From assembly GCA_002315455.1 (NCBI GenBank), contig DCGG01000116.1, positions 1 through 19,146 on the forward strand: 19,146 nucleotides of DNA, written 5' to 3'. The DNA comes from Lentisphaeria bacterium UBA1784 (GTDB lineage Bacteria; Verrucomicrobiota; Lentisphaeria; Victivallales; Victivallaceae). Position numbers and translations under genes: made by a program. Position 1 is the first letter of the stretch. Each line of letters begins with the position of its first letter. This document shows, one piece after another, positions 1 to 7,593 of this stretch. The notes beneath the pieces are model-generated. The model searched no databases. It was given only the letters and a program-made list of their open reading frames with translations, and was not told the DNA's origin.

Positions 1-987
1 CTCCAGCGCCTTCAGGAAATCCTTCGCCCGCTGGAGTTTTTCCTTGAGAAAACTCCGATCCTCGGCGGAGAGCCCGGGGTCCGTCAGCAGTTTGGAGTAG
101 GTGCCTGAAATGCCGATCCTCCGGTCCCGCTCCCGGAGCCGCCGGGCGGCGAAGCCGTCGCCGTCGGGGACGATCTCCAGTTCCGGCAGGACGATCCCGC
201 CGCTTCTCGTCACGGCGGAACTTCCGGGCGCCGGGTCCAATGTCCGCAGAAGTCTGATCTCTTCCTTCAGTTGTTCCTGCGGGATGCCCAAGCGTTCCGA
301 AAGGGCGGGAAGCCGGTTCTCCGCGATGTCCTCCAACCCGGAGCGGAGCAGTTCCTCCCGCAGCGGCGTGAGTTCTCCCCGGCGCTGAAGCTGGAGTTTC
401 AGGCACTCCTTCAGGTCCCGGGCGCCGACACCGGGAGGATCCAGACTCTGCAGGTAGGCGAGGGCCTGCTCCATCTCCGGCAGGTCGGAGTCGCAGGCCA
501 TGGCGGCATCGGCGAGGTGGATGGAGAGAAATCCCGACTCGTCCAGCTCTTCGATGAGGAACCGGACCCGCCGTGCTTCCTCCGGCGACAGTCCGGATGT
601 GCTGACTTCGGTCTCCAGCAGTTCTGCAAGGGAGGGGGCCGGAGCGGCGGAGTCCATCCAGTAGTCTGGCGGGACCTCCTCTTCGTCGCCCGAGGCTTCG
701 GAGGGCAGGGGAAGTTCGTCCCTCCACTGGTCGTTGTCGGAGAGGAGTTCCTCGTTCATCGCCTCGTCTTCGCCGGACTTCCCGTCATTCGGCGCCGCAT
801 CTCCGGGAGGCGGCGAGACCTCCGGGAACTCCTCCTCCAGCATGGGATTCTCGTTCAGTTCCCGGTTGAGCCGCTGCTCCAGTTCCAGCGAAGAAAGGTG
901 CAGAAGTTCCAGACCCTGCAGCCGGTTCAGGGCGAGTTGCTGGGACTGGCGCTGGGATGCTGTCAGTTGTGCGGAGAGATCGGACAT
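1..987 (-). CDS. rpoN: RNA polymerase sigma-54 factor (RpoN), 3' end outside the window
   Basis: RpoN directs core RNA polymerase to -24/-12 promoters that need an AAA+ enhancer-binding activator. The 329 residues visible run in one open frame from an ATG at 985-987 to the window edge. Residues 1-52 are the glutamine/leucine-rich region I that contacts activators, ending in the family-typical ELNENPMLEE. Residues about 53-110 are an acidic, proline-rich region II. Region III (core binding) includes SLDPPGVGARDLKECL at about 181-196, a strong sigma-54 signature. The DNA-binding helix-turn-helix and the RpoN box lie beyond the window. The ATG at 987 is the only ATG before the in-frame upstream stop near 1041, although no clear Shine-Dalgarno precedes it. 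The gene is divergent from the hydrolase gene at 1163. I found no convincing sigma-54 promoter inside the window, so its targets are probably elsewhere. Confidence 0.95.
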   Translation of the reverse strand, partial: MSDLSAQLTASQRQSQQLALNRLQGLELLHLSSLELEQRLNRELNENPMLEEEFPEVSPPPGDAAPNDGKSGEDEAMNEELLSDNDQWRDELPLPSEASGDEEEVPPDYWMDSAAPAPSLAELLETEVSTSGLSPEEARRVRFLIEELDESGFLSIHLADAAMACDSDLPEMEQALAYLQSLDPPGVGARDLKECLKLQLQRRGELTPLREELLRSGLEDIAENRLPALSERLGIPQEQLKEEIRLLRTLDPAPGSSAVTRSGGIVLPELEIVPDGDGFAARRLRERDRRIGISGTYSKLLTDPGLSAEDRSFLKEKLQRAKDFLKALE

Positions 988-1031
988 TTCGTTAAAACCG
1001 GGAAAATATTGTCTTTTTTTTGTCGGGACGC

Positions 1032-1060
1032 TTGCATTTCACACCAATAGAATTTAAATT
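1032..1060 (+). promoter_or_regulatory. Candidate sigma-70-type promoter for the hydrolase-kinase pair
   Basis: TTGCAT at 1032-1037 and TAAATT at 1055-1060 are separated by 17 nt. They match the consensus at 3/6 and 4/6 positions. The -10 half lies inside the palindrome at 1050-1061, so a protein bound there would block it. Transcription would start near 1067 and leave a leader of about 95 nt. This is weak evidence, from pattern only. Confidence 0.3.
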
Positions 1061-1118
1061 CTCCGAGTGCATTTTTCCACTAAGGGAAGCGCTTTTTTTT
1101 GAAAATTTTTCTTACGGA

Positions 1119-1138
1119 CCGGCGGACTTCCCCGCCGG
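1119..1138 (+). other. GC-rich leader hairpin upstream of the hydrolase gene
   Basis: CCGGCGG (1119-1125) pairs perfectly with CCGCCGG (1132-1138) around a 6-nt loop. It ends 12 nt before the Shine-Dalgarno AAGGA (1151-1155) of the gene starting at 1163. There is no following T tract, so it is not an intrinsic terminator. It could stabilise the 5' end of the mRNA, or be incidental in GC-rich DNA. Confidence 0.35.
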
Positions 1139-1162
1139 CAGACCCGGATAAAGGAACGCAAT

Positions 1163-1984
1163 ATGTTGAAATTCAGTGCATTAGGGAGCGGAAGTTCCGG
1201 AAATGCCTTCGTGATCGCAGACGAGACCGGCGGCCTCATCATCGACTTGGGATTCTCCCGCAGGGAACTGTTGCGGAGAATGGCCATCGCCGGGATCTCC
1301 GACCGCTGTCTCTGCGCCGCCGCCATCACTCATGAACACGATGACCACACCAAAGGATGCCGGGTCTTCTGCGACGAACTCGGGATTCCGCTGTACGCCT
1401 CCCGGCAGACTACTGTCATGCTGGACCGCAAGGGCAAACTCCCCCATCTGGTTCGCGCCTTCGAGCCCGGGGCTCCGTTCCTCGTGGGGGACATGGAGGT
1501 GGAACCTTTCTCCGTTCAGCACGATGCCGTGGAGCCGGTGGGCTTCGTCATCCGCAACCGGGAGTACAAAATCGGTCTTGCCACCGACCTCGGCGAAGTG
1601 AACCGCCTCGCCATGCAGCGCCTCTGCGACTGCGACATGCTGGTGCTGGAAAGCAACTACGATCAGGAGATGCTCCGGAACTCCGACCGGGAACTGCGCC
1701 TGAAGCGGCGCATTGCCGGACGGAGCGGACATCTGGATAATCTCGCCGCCTGCGCCGCGCTGGAACAACTTCTGACGCCCCGGACCCGGGTGCTTCTGCT
1801 GGCCCACGTGAGCCGGGACTGCAACACGCCCGACATCGTCAGGGAGTGCTGCCGGCGCAAACTTCTGGAACTTGGCCGGGAAGACGTCCGCTTCGAGGTG
1901 ATCCCCCGGGATGAACCTTTGGGAACTTTCACTCTGCGGGGAGACTCGGTCGATTTTTCTCCGGGAATCAAGGAGGTCTGTTAG
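1163..1984 (+). CDS. Metallo-beta-lactamase-fold hydrolase, YycJ/WalJ type
   Basis: A 273-residue MBL-fold protein. The N-terminus FSALGSGSSGNAFVI is typical of the YycJ/WalJ branch. The metal-binding HxHxDH motif is HEHDDH at residues 57-62. Other likely ligands are H120, D142 (in ATDLGE), H190 in SGHLDN (188-193) and H215 in LLAHVSRDCN. Family members are predicted dinuclear metal phosphodiesterases or exonucleases acting in the cytoplasm; the exact substrate cannot be read from sequence. No signal peptide is present. The ATG is preceded by AAGGA at 1151-1155. The stop lies only 4 nt before the kinase-like gene, whose Shine-Dalgarno sits inside this gene's last codons, so the two are probably co-transcribed. 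Unlike in Firmicutes, no walRK two-component genes are adjacent. Confidence 0.85.
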   Translation: MLKFSALGSGSSGNAFVIADETGGLIIDLGFSRRELLRRMAIAGISDRCLCAAAITHEHDDHTKGCRVFCDELGIPLYASRQTTVMLDRKGKLPHLVRAFEPGAPFLVGDMEVEPFSVQHDAVEPVGFVIRNREYKIGLATDLGEVNRLAMQRLCDCDMLVLESNYDQEMLRNSDRELRLKRRIAGRSGHLDNLAACAALEQLLTPRTRVLLLAHVSRDCNTPDIVRECCRRKLLELGREDVRFEVIPRDEPLGTFTLRGDSVDFSPGIKEVC

Positions 1985-1988
1985 TATC

Positions 1989-2945
1989 ATGAGCAAAGAA
2001 ATCAAGATCAGCTGCCGCAACTGCCACGGGTACTTCGACGTCAGCGACCTGGAACCCTTCAGCCGGATCCCCTGTCCGGAATGCGGCACCATGCTGCGGA
2101 TCCCCAAGGCCTTTGAACGCTACCTGCTGGAGAAGATTTGCGGGCGGGAGGAAGATGGCACTCCGGTGTACCGTGCCATTGATCCTCTGCTGGCCCGGCG
2201 GGTGGCGGTGAAGATCATCCGCGCCGGAAACTACGAAGAGGCGCAATCCCGGCGTTTCCTCGCCGGCGCCAAGGCCGCCGCCGGACTTTCCCACGCCGGA
2301 CTGGTCCCCGTCTATGATTGCGGTATCTGGGAAGGGGACCTTTTTCTGGTGATGCGCTTCATGGAGAATGGGGATTTTGCCCGGATGCAGGAGAAGGAGG
2401 AACTTCCATCCTACGAAGGACTTATGGAGTGGCTGATCGCCATCGGAGGCGGTCTGGAATTCATCAACGGCAACCACATGGTCCATGGCGACGTCCGCCC
2501 TTCCAACATGATGCTCACCTCCAGCGGCGAGGCGCGGATCGGACACTTCGACTGCATGGCCCGCTCTCCGGTGACCGCTGACGGACGCTCCCCTTCGCTG
2601 AACTTCGCATCTCCGGACCGCCTTCAGGGCAAACCGGTGGGTCCCAAGAGCGACGTGTTCAGTTTCGGAGCTTCCATTTACAAGCTGGTGTCAGGGTACT
2701 TGCCTTTCCCGGGAGCGCAGTTTGAGGCCTCCGCGCTGAAGATGCGGCTCTCCGAGACTCCGGTCCCCATCCGGGAACGGCGGAAGGAGATTTCCAGGGA
2801 TTTCTCAAAGTTCATCGCCGTCATGCTTGACCCGAAGCCGGAGAACCGCCCCGACATGAAAGAGGTGGTCGCCGCGCTGAAGGCGGAACGGGAACGGGCG
2901 GAGGCCCGCAGCGGAAGCATTCTGCACAGGATCTTCCATCACTGA
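1989..2945 (+). CDS. Zinc-ribbon protein with a degenerate Ser/Thr kinase domain (probable pseudokinase)
   Basis: The protein has 318 residues. C9/C12 and C29/C32 form a zinc-ribbon-like four-cysteine module. A protein-kinase fold follows from about residue 44. The VAVK lysine (K75), HGDVRPSN loop (D168, N173), SP(D) motif (208-210), DVFSFG (D222) and the late arginine of ENRP (R287) are recognisable. The key changes are a degenerate glycine loop (CGREEDGTPV), no glutamate at the alphaC position (RFLAGA), arginine for the catalytic-loop lysine (R170), and HFD (186-188) where DFG should be. Loss of the magnesium-binding aspartate suggests weak or absent catalysis. There is no transmembrane segment, unlike PknB-type receptors. 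The start at 1989 is chosen because AAGGAGG (1970-1976) precedes it and the zinc ribbon follows directly; an upstream in-frame ATG at 1911 lies inside the preceding gene. The 3' end overlaps the convergent glycosyltransferase gene by 7 bp. Confidence 0.85.
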   Translation: MSKEIKISCRNCHGYFDVSDLEPFSRIPCPECGTMLRIPKAFERYLLEKICGREEDGTPVYRAIDPLLARRVAVKIIRAGNYEEAQSRRFLAGAKAAAGLSHAGLVPVYDCGIWEGDLFLVMRFMENGDFARMQEKEELPSYEGLMEWLIAIGGGLEFINGNHMVHGDVRPSNMMLTSSGEARIGHFDCMARSPVTADGRSPSLNFASPDRLQGKPVGPKSDVFSFGASIYKLVSGYLPFPGAQFEASALKMRLSETPVPIRERRKEISRDFSKFIAVMLDPKPENRPDMKEVVAALKAERERAEARSGSILHRIFHH

Positions 2946-2950
2946 TCCTG
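2927..2950. repeat. Inverted repeat spanning the two convergent stop codons
   Basis: CAGGATC (2927-2933) and GATCCTG (2944-2950) are perfect inverted copies around a 10-nt loop. Both convergent stop codons (minus strand at 2939-2941, plus strand at 2943-2945) fall inside the structure. It could act as a bidirectional 3'-end hairpin, although no T tract follows on either strand. Confidence 0.4.
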
Positions 2951-4045
2951 CGGTCCGGAGCACGTTGTTTCCGCGAAATGCAGGAAACGCAACGTTTTCA
3001 ACCCATCGAACCAGCGGTGAAACGCCGCCAGCCGGGCGCTCCCGGCGTCCGGCGTGTTTTTCCGGATGCCCGGCCAGACCGTGAAGAAGTGCTCCGCTTC
3101 CAGAAAACGCTCCGCCACGGCCGGAATAGTTCCGGTCAACGGGCGGTCATCGTTCAACGCATCCTCCTGCTCCGCGGCGTTCAGGAGATCGGCCAGCAGA
3201 GAGAAGGCCGCCTCCGGGATCTCCGGCAACACGCCCTCCTCCGTGATTTTCCGCAGCGCCGGGCCGGTCCCGAAAGGGACCCGGTCGGAGAGCCGCGCCG
3301 AAGGATGGACCAGCACCTCGGGGAGTTCCCGGAGGGTACCGCATTTCGCCGCTTCCTGAAGAAAGTAGAAATCCTCTCCCGCCGGGCGGACCTTCATGCC
3401 TCCTGCCCGGAGATAACTCGTCCCCGTCACCGCGAACGCGGAACCGATGGTGTGAAAGGCGTACGGAGAGCCGGCGGCTTTCAGTTGTGCGACGTAGCGG
3501 TCCATGTGACGCTCGTAGCGGCGGATGGCGGCTTCCGTTTCCGGCGTGGCTCCCTGCTGGTGCCGGATGCCGATGGTCACGGTATCCGCTCCGTCGAGGG
3601 CGGCGCTGACCCGGTTGAAATATTCCGGATCGACCAGCACATCCGCGTCCAAAGAGTAGATGCGGACCTTCCCTGGCGGGAATCCTGCGGCGATGGCGTG
3701 GGCGAGAAAACTCTCCATTCCCAGTTTCCGGGCCATGCCGACCCCGCCCTTCAGCTCCGGGCAAAAGAGAAAACCCAGTCCCGGATCGCGTTCCTCCAGC
3801 AGAAGCAGTTGCTTCCGCAGGCGCAGCGACTCCTCCGGGGAGGAGCCTTCCGGGTAGTTCACCACCACCAGCACCGCCACCGGTTCCGCGAAACGTTCCC
3901 GGGCTGTCCGCAGACTCTCCAGCGTCGCGCCCAGCGACTCCTCTTCCCGGTAGGCGGGGATCACTGCGCCATGGCGGAACCCGCCCTTCACCGGGAAAGC
4001 GAGGGGCGGATTTCTGCGGAAATACTTTTCCGGAACGATGGCCAT
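2939..4045 (-). CDS. Family 2 glycosyltransferase (GT-A fold)
   Basis: A 368-residue protein. The N-terminal half has the GT2 pattern: AVIPAYREEESL (27-38) at the nucleotide-sugar-binding strand, GVGMARKLGMES (101-112), and the metal/UDP-binding DxD as SLDADV (D133, D135). GEDFYFL (223-229) provides the acidic residues expected near the catalytic base. It has no membrane segments, so it is probably a cytosolic or peripheral enzyme of cell-envelope glycan synthesis. The donor and acceptor cannot be predicted. The C-terminal third (about 250-368) is not a recognised domain. Translation starts at the ATG at 4043-4045, with AAGGA (4056-4060) on the minus strand upstream. The gene is a lone minus-strand unit between plus-strand genes, and its end overlaps the pseudokinase gene. 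Confidence 0.85.
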   Translation of the reverse strand: MAIVPEKYFRRNPPLAFPVKGGFRHGAVIPAYREEESLGATLESLRTARERFAEPVAVLVVVNYPEGSSPEESLRLRKQLLLLEERDPGLGFLFCPELKGGVGMARKLGMESFLAHAIAAGFPPGKVRIYSLDADVLVDPEYFNRVSAALDGADTVTIGIRHQQGATPETEAAIRRYERHMDRYVAQLKAAGSPYAFHTIGSAFAVTGTSYLRAGGMKVRPAGEDFYFLQEAAKCGTLRELPEVLVHPSARLSDRVPFGTGPALRKITEEGVLPEIPEAAFSLLADLLNAAEQEDALNDDRPLTGTIPAVAERFLEAEHFFTVWPGIRKNTPDAGSARLAAFHRWFDGLKTLRFLHFAETTCSGPQDQ

Positions 4046-4135
4046 TGCGTGATTTTCCTTTTCACAAGTCCGTAATGCTTTGTCTCACATTACAACCTCC
4101 CCGGAAAAAAGTCAAGTAAAACGGCGGCGTTTCAT

Positions 4136-4166
4136 TTGTAATTTATCCATTTACGCAGTAATTTAT
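4136..4166 (+). promoter_or_regulatory. Candidate promoter and 9-bp direct repeat upstream of the tandem secretin genes
   Basis: TTGTAA at 4136-4141 and TAATTT at 4159-4164 have a 17-nt spacer; matches to the sigma-70 consensus are 4/6 and 3/6. The same stretch contains an exact direct repeat of GTAATTTAT at 4138-4146 and 4158-4166, set 20 bp apart (about two helical turns), so it could also be a pair of protein-binding sites. The divergent spacer 4046-4210 is AT-rich and noncoding. Confidence 0.3.
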
Positions 4167-4210
4167 GTCAATTCCATGTTGGGATGTGGGATTCCCTTGG
4201 CTTTGGTGTG

Positions 4211-5737
4211 ATGAAAAACGTTCTGCGCTTTTTGTTTCTGCTGGTTCTGACGCCGTTCCTGTCCGCGCAGGAACCGGTGAAGTCCGCCATGCCTGCGCCG
4301 TCCGCGTCCGCCGCCGTGTCCCCGGCCGTCCCTGTTTCTCCGCCGCTTCCGAACCCGGCGGCGGTCAGGTTTGGAAAAGAGATCCAGCGCCCCACTGAGG
4401 TGCAGAGCAGGGAAATGGGGCAGAAGGTCCAGAAGGTGGTCTTTCTGCAGGACGACAAGCAACTCAACATGGTCACCCGCATCTACGTTCTGAAGCATGC
4501 GCGAGCGGCGGATCTGGTCCCTTTCATCCACAGCGCAGTGTACCGTTATGATCCGGTTTCGCTGGCGACCTCTCTGCGGGATGTCCCCAACAACCGGGAG
4601 ATCCTGATCGTCACCACCGGGCAGGACATGATGCCCTACGTGGATGCCATGGTCCGTGTGCTGGACCGTCCCGGCAAGATCAATGAATACGATTCCATCG
4701 TGTTCGGTACCGGCATTGCCTACGGAGTTTACCGTCCGCAGTTCCGCACCGCGGACTCCATGCTGGACGTCATCACCGGGATCTTCATCTCCAGCAACGA
4801 TAGGAACTCCCGGGTCAAGATCGACGCCAGGACCAACACCTTTTACTTCAAGGATACCCCCTTCCGGGTGCAGTTGATCAAGGACAAACTGAAGCTGATG
4901 GATCAGGAACTTCCGCAGGTGCTCGTGGAGTTGAAGATCTACGAGGTCAGAGACAGCGATCTGAAGGATATCGGCATCGACTACCTCGCCTGGAAGAACG
5001 GTCCCGGACTGAACCTTTTCGAAACCGGATACGACGCTTTGAACATGAGCCTCTCCGAGACCATGATCCAGCAGTTGACCCAGACGGGGATCGAACTCAT
5101 GGGCAACTTCGGCTATGGATTCGGAGGATTCTATACGGCCCCCGCCTTCGACTTCAGTTTCATCCGCATCTTACAGCAGAACGGCAAGGCCATCGTCAAC
5201 AGCACCGCGCAGGTGGCGGTCTCCAACGAGCCGGGCGCAACGTTCCGGGTCAACTTCTCCCCGGAGTACCAGAACATCCTGAAGGACGGAGACCACAGCA
5301 CCAGCGTCGCCGTGGGTGGTGACGCCACCATTACGGCGGAGATTACCGATGCCGTCATCACCGGCGGCAAGGAGGGCGTGACCAACTTCGCCTTCAAACT
5401 CACCGGAAGCAACGTGGTGGAGCGCAACAATCTCGGCACCGAACTCACGGAAAAGAGCCATATCACCTCCACGACCGCCCTGCAGCTCGGCCGGGAAAGG
5501 GTCATCGCTTCGTGGAACAAGTCCAGCAATGTGGAACAGACCATCGGCATCCCCTTCCTCTGCGAACTGCCGATCCTGAAGTACATTTTCGGAACGACCA
5601 CCAGCAATACCGAGGTCACCCGTTATTTCGTCACCGCCCGGATCGAACCCCTGAGCCTCCAGAAGGAGATGCGCCCCGGCCTCATGACGGAATTCGAGGA
5701 TGCTCCGAAGAAAACGGCAGGGGAGGCGAAGAAATGA
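4211..5737 (+). CDS. Secretin-like outer-membrane protein, copy 1 of a tandem pair
   Basis: A 508-residue GspD/PilQ superfamily protein. Residues 1-19 are a Sec signal peptide (cleavage probably after FLSA). A proline/alanine-rich spacer runs to about 60. Two secretin N1/NolW-like modules follow: one opens with VTRIYVLKHARAADLV (88-103), the second covers about 160-230. The secretin core starts near LPQVLVELKIYEV (234-246), and the C-terminal signature is GIPFLCELPILKYIF (446-460) followed by a hydrophobic VTARIEP strand. Secretins form multimeric outer-membrane pores for type II/III secretion and type IV pili. This one lacks the usual VxxGGL motif, so it may be divergent or an accessory subunit. 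The start at 4211 is preferred over an in-frame ATG at 4184 because the signal peptide begins there; neither has a clear Shine-Dalgarno. The stop overlaps the next gene's start by 4 nt. Confidence 0.8.
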   Translation: MKNVLRFLFLLVLTPFLSAQEPVKSAMPAPSASAAVSPAVPVSPPLPNPAAVRFGKEIQRPTEVQSREMGQKVQKVVFLQDDKQLNMVTRIYVLKHARAADLVPFIHSAVYRYDPVSLATSLRDVPNNREILIVTTGQDMMPYVDAMVRVLDRPGKINEYDSIVFGTGIAYGVYRPQFRTADSMLDVITGIFISSNDRNSRVKIDARTNTFYFKDTPFRVQLIKDKLKLMDQELPQVLVELKIYEVRDSDLKDIGIDYLAWKNGPGLNLFETGYDALNMSLSETMIQQLTQTGIELMGNFGYGFGGFYTAPAFDFSFIRILQQNGKAIVNSTAQVAVSNEPGATFRVNFSPEYQNILKDGDHSTSVAVGGDATITAEITDAVITGGKEGVTNFAFKLTGSNVVERNNLGTELTEKSHITSTTALQLGRERVIASWNKSSNVEQTIGIPFLCELPILKYIFGTTTSNTEVTRYFVTARIEPLSLQKEMRPGLMTEFEDAPKKTAGEAKK

Positions 5738-7578
5738 GACTCCTTCGGCTTTTGTGCGGGATGACGGCAGTGCTTCTCGGTTCGGCATCCGGGACGTTGC
5801 GGGGCGACGAGCCCTCTCCGCCCTATCAGAATACCAGCGTTTCCGCGCGGTTGAACGTGGCCGTCGATCCGAATACGGAAGTGGTGCACTTCGTGCGGGA
5901 CAACATCAATCCCAATGTGGTCACCAAGATCTACGTGCTGAAACACGCCGATCCCTATGAGATCCGTCAGAATCTGGTCGATCTCGTTCAGGTCCGCAAG
6001 GTCAACTCCAGCGATACGGGAATCCAGGCGATCCAGTACAACGACGGCACGAAAATGCTTATGATCTCGGCGGAAAATTACCGCTTCGACAGCCATCCCA
6101 ACGGCGAGGGTTTCGATCAGTTGGTCCGGGTGCTGGACAGTCCCGGCATCACCTCGGTCTCCGGCAAGCCGGTCTATTTCTATCTGCCTAAATTCCGGTC
6201 GGGGGAGGAACTTCGTGAGATGGTGGAGAACGTGGGCGCGAGCATGTTCGGCGACGAGACCGAAAATATCGGCGGCGGCGACCGGATCCGCTGCGATGGT
6301 CCGATGAACGTGATGTGGCTGCGCACGGCCCCCTTCTCCCGCAAAAACATCGAGATGATGCTCCGGGAGTACGACACCGCCTACCCGGAGGTCCGGGCGA
6401 AGATCACCATCTATGAACTCTACGCCGAAAACGACGCCAAGATGGGGTTGGATTTTCAGGCGTGGAAGAACAACGACGGCATTGATCTTTTCAACGGCGG
6501 AGCGCGGTTCATGCAGAATTACACCCCCGACGGCTCCAATCTCTCCCAGGGGGCGGGGTGGTCCGACGTCAAGTATCTCAACTTCAACCCCAAGTGGAAC
6601 ACCAAGTACGTCGATTTCCTCGTCAGCAAAGGCAAGGCAAAGGTGCTTCACTCCTCCGAACTCTCGGTGCGGAACAACACCTCCGCTTCCATCGAGCGCA
6701 CGAGCCAGATCTTCTTCGCCAAGGCGGAACCTATTGAAGACTCCTCTTACACCGTGGGATACATCAATCTGCCGAACGTCGCTTTCAGCAGTACCCCCGA
6801 AGCCGGCAAAACGGTGGTGACCGCCACCACCAACCACGGGGACCCGGTCACAATCGTCATGAACGGCGGCACCGCTTCGCTGACCATTCTGCAGATGGCG
6901 AAGAACCCCGAGGTGGCGAACTACTACCAGATGGACATCAAAAACGGTTATTTCACGGTCAACGGCAGCTACGCCGGGACTTCCGTCGAAGCCGGATCGG
7001 TCAAGGTCGTCTCCTACGCTTTGAACGACAAGGGCGTGCTGACCGGGACGCCGGTGGAGTTCACCGGCGAAAACATCCCGGCACAGAAGGGGAACCGGAT
7101 CTTCTCCGAGGCTTCCGGCGAGTTCGGTTTCAAGATGACGATCACTCCCTCCATCACCGAGAAGGCGACGATCCTGAATGTGCAGATCGCCAACAGTTCC
7201 CTGATCGGTTACGAGTCCAGCGGCGAGCCCCGGATCCAGAAGAGCGCGGAGCTTTCCAGCAAGTTCATGGTCTCCAACTCCGGAACGAAGTTGGTGATCG
7301 GCGGCATTGAGAAGCGGGACGTGGTCCGGGTCTCCGGCGGCCTGCCTTACTTTAAGGACCTGCCGGTCATCGGTTGGCTCTTCTCCACGGAGAGCGAATC
7401 CACCAAGCGCTCCCAGCTTCTGGTGGTCGCTGAAGTCATCCCCGTCCGGCCGGAGGATTCGCTCTCCGCCGGGGAGTCCGATGAAATCCGGAAGATCCGG
7501 GAGAAGTTGAAGAAGGCCGGCGATTCCAACGACTGGGGCTACCGCCAGCAGATGATGGACCCCGACCGGAATAAATAG
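5734..7578 (+). CDS. Secretin-like outer-membrane protein, copy 2 of a tandem pair
   Basis: A 614-residue paralogue of the preceding gene. It has a signal peptide of about 20-24 residues, then a NolW-like module opening with VVTKIYVLKHADPYEI (62-77) and a second module at about 144-212. The core starts at YPEVRAKITIYELY (217-230). The secretin C-terminal hallmarks are clear: GTKLVIGGIEKRD (517-529) and GLPYFKDLPVIGWLF (536-550), then a terminal hydrophobic strand and a charged tail. A segment at about 330-480 is longer than in copy 1 and is rich in Gly/Thr/Ser. Both copies share an AWKNxxG(I/L)xLF motif after the core start. The start is the ATG at 5734, with GGGGAGG at 5720-5726 upstream and an ATGA overlap with copy 1, so the pair is translationally coupled. 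An earlier in-frame ATG (5512) lies inside copy 1 and has no signal peptide. Confidence 0.85.
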   Translation: MRLLRLLCGMTAVLLGSASGTLRGDEPSPPYQNTSVSARLNVAVDPNTEVVHFVRDNINPNVVTKIYVLKHADPYEIRQNLVDLVQVRKVNSSDTGIQAIQYNDGTKMLMISAENYRFDSHPNGEGFDQLVRVLDSPGITSVSGKPVYFYLPKFRSGEELREMVENVGASMFGDETENIGGGDRIRCDGPMNVMWLRTAPFSRKNIEMMLREYDTAYPEVRAKITIYELYAENDAKMGLDFQAWKNNDGIDLFNGGARFMQNYTPDGSNLSQGAGWSDVKYLNFNPKWNTKYVDFLVSKGKAKVLHSSELSVRNNTSASIERTSQIFFAKAEPIEDSSYTVGYINLPNVAFSSTPEAGKTVVTATTNHGDPVTIVMNGGTASLTILQMAKNPEVANYYQMDIKNGYFTVNGSYAGTSVEAGSVKVVSYALNDKGVLTGTPVEFTGENIPAQKGNRIFSEASGEFGFKMTITPSITEKATILNVQIANSSLIGYESSGEPRIQKSAELSSKFMVSNSGTKLVIGGIEKRDVVRVSGGLPYFKDLPVIGWLFSTESESTKRSQLLVVAEVIPVRPEDSLSAGESDEIRKIREKLKKAGDSNDWGYRQQMMDPDRNK

Positions 7579-7593
7579 AAAAGGCGGAAGCGC

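Larger units (their letters stand above)
988..1162. other. Divergent intergenic region between rpoN and the hydrolase gene
   Basis: This 175-bp spacer must hold the promoters for both flanking genes. It is much more AT-rich than its surroundings, with T runs at 1013-1020 and 1093-1100 and an A4T5 tract at 1102-1110, a pattern that can give curved DNA or UP-like elements. It also contains a perfect 12-bp palindrome (GAATTTAAATTC, 1050-1061) and a GC-rich hairpin (1119-1138). No coding sequence is supported here. Confidence 0.7.

Noticed and set aside
271..1050. Plus-strand open frames over the rpoN region
   Set aside because: The minus strand gives an unmistakable sigma-54 N-terminus, so these are antisense shadows.
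1087..1100. AAGCGCTT followed by T residues as a terminator
   Set aside because: The palindrome has no loop and a stem of only four pairs, so it cannot form a terminator hairpin; it also lies upstream of a gene on that strand.
2978..4075. A 365-codon plus-strand open frame over the glycosyltransferase
   Set aside because: The minus strand encodes a clear GT2 enzyme with DxD and GED motifs; the plus frame is Arg/Gln/His-rich noise.
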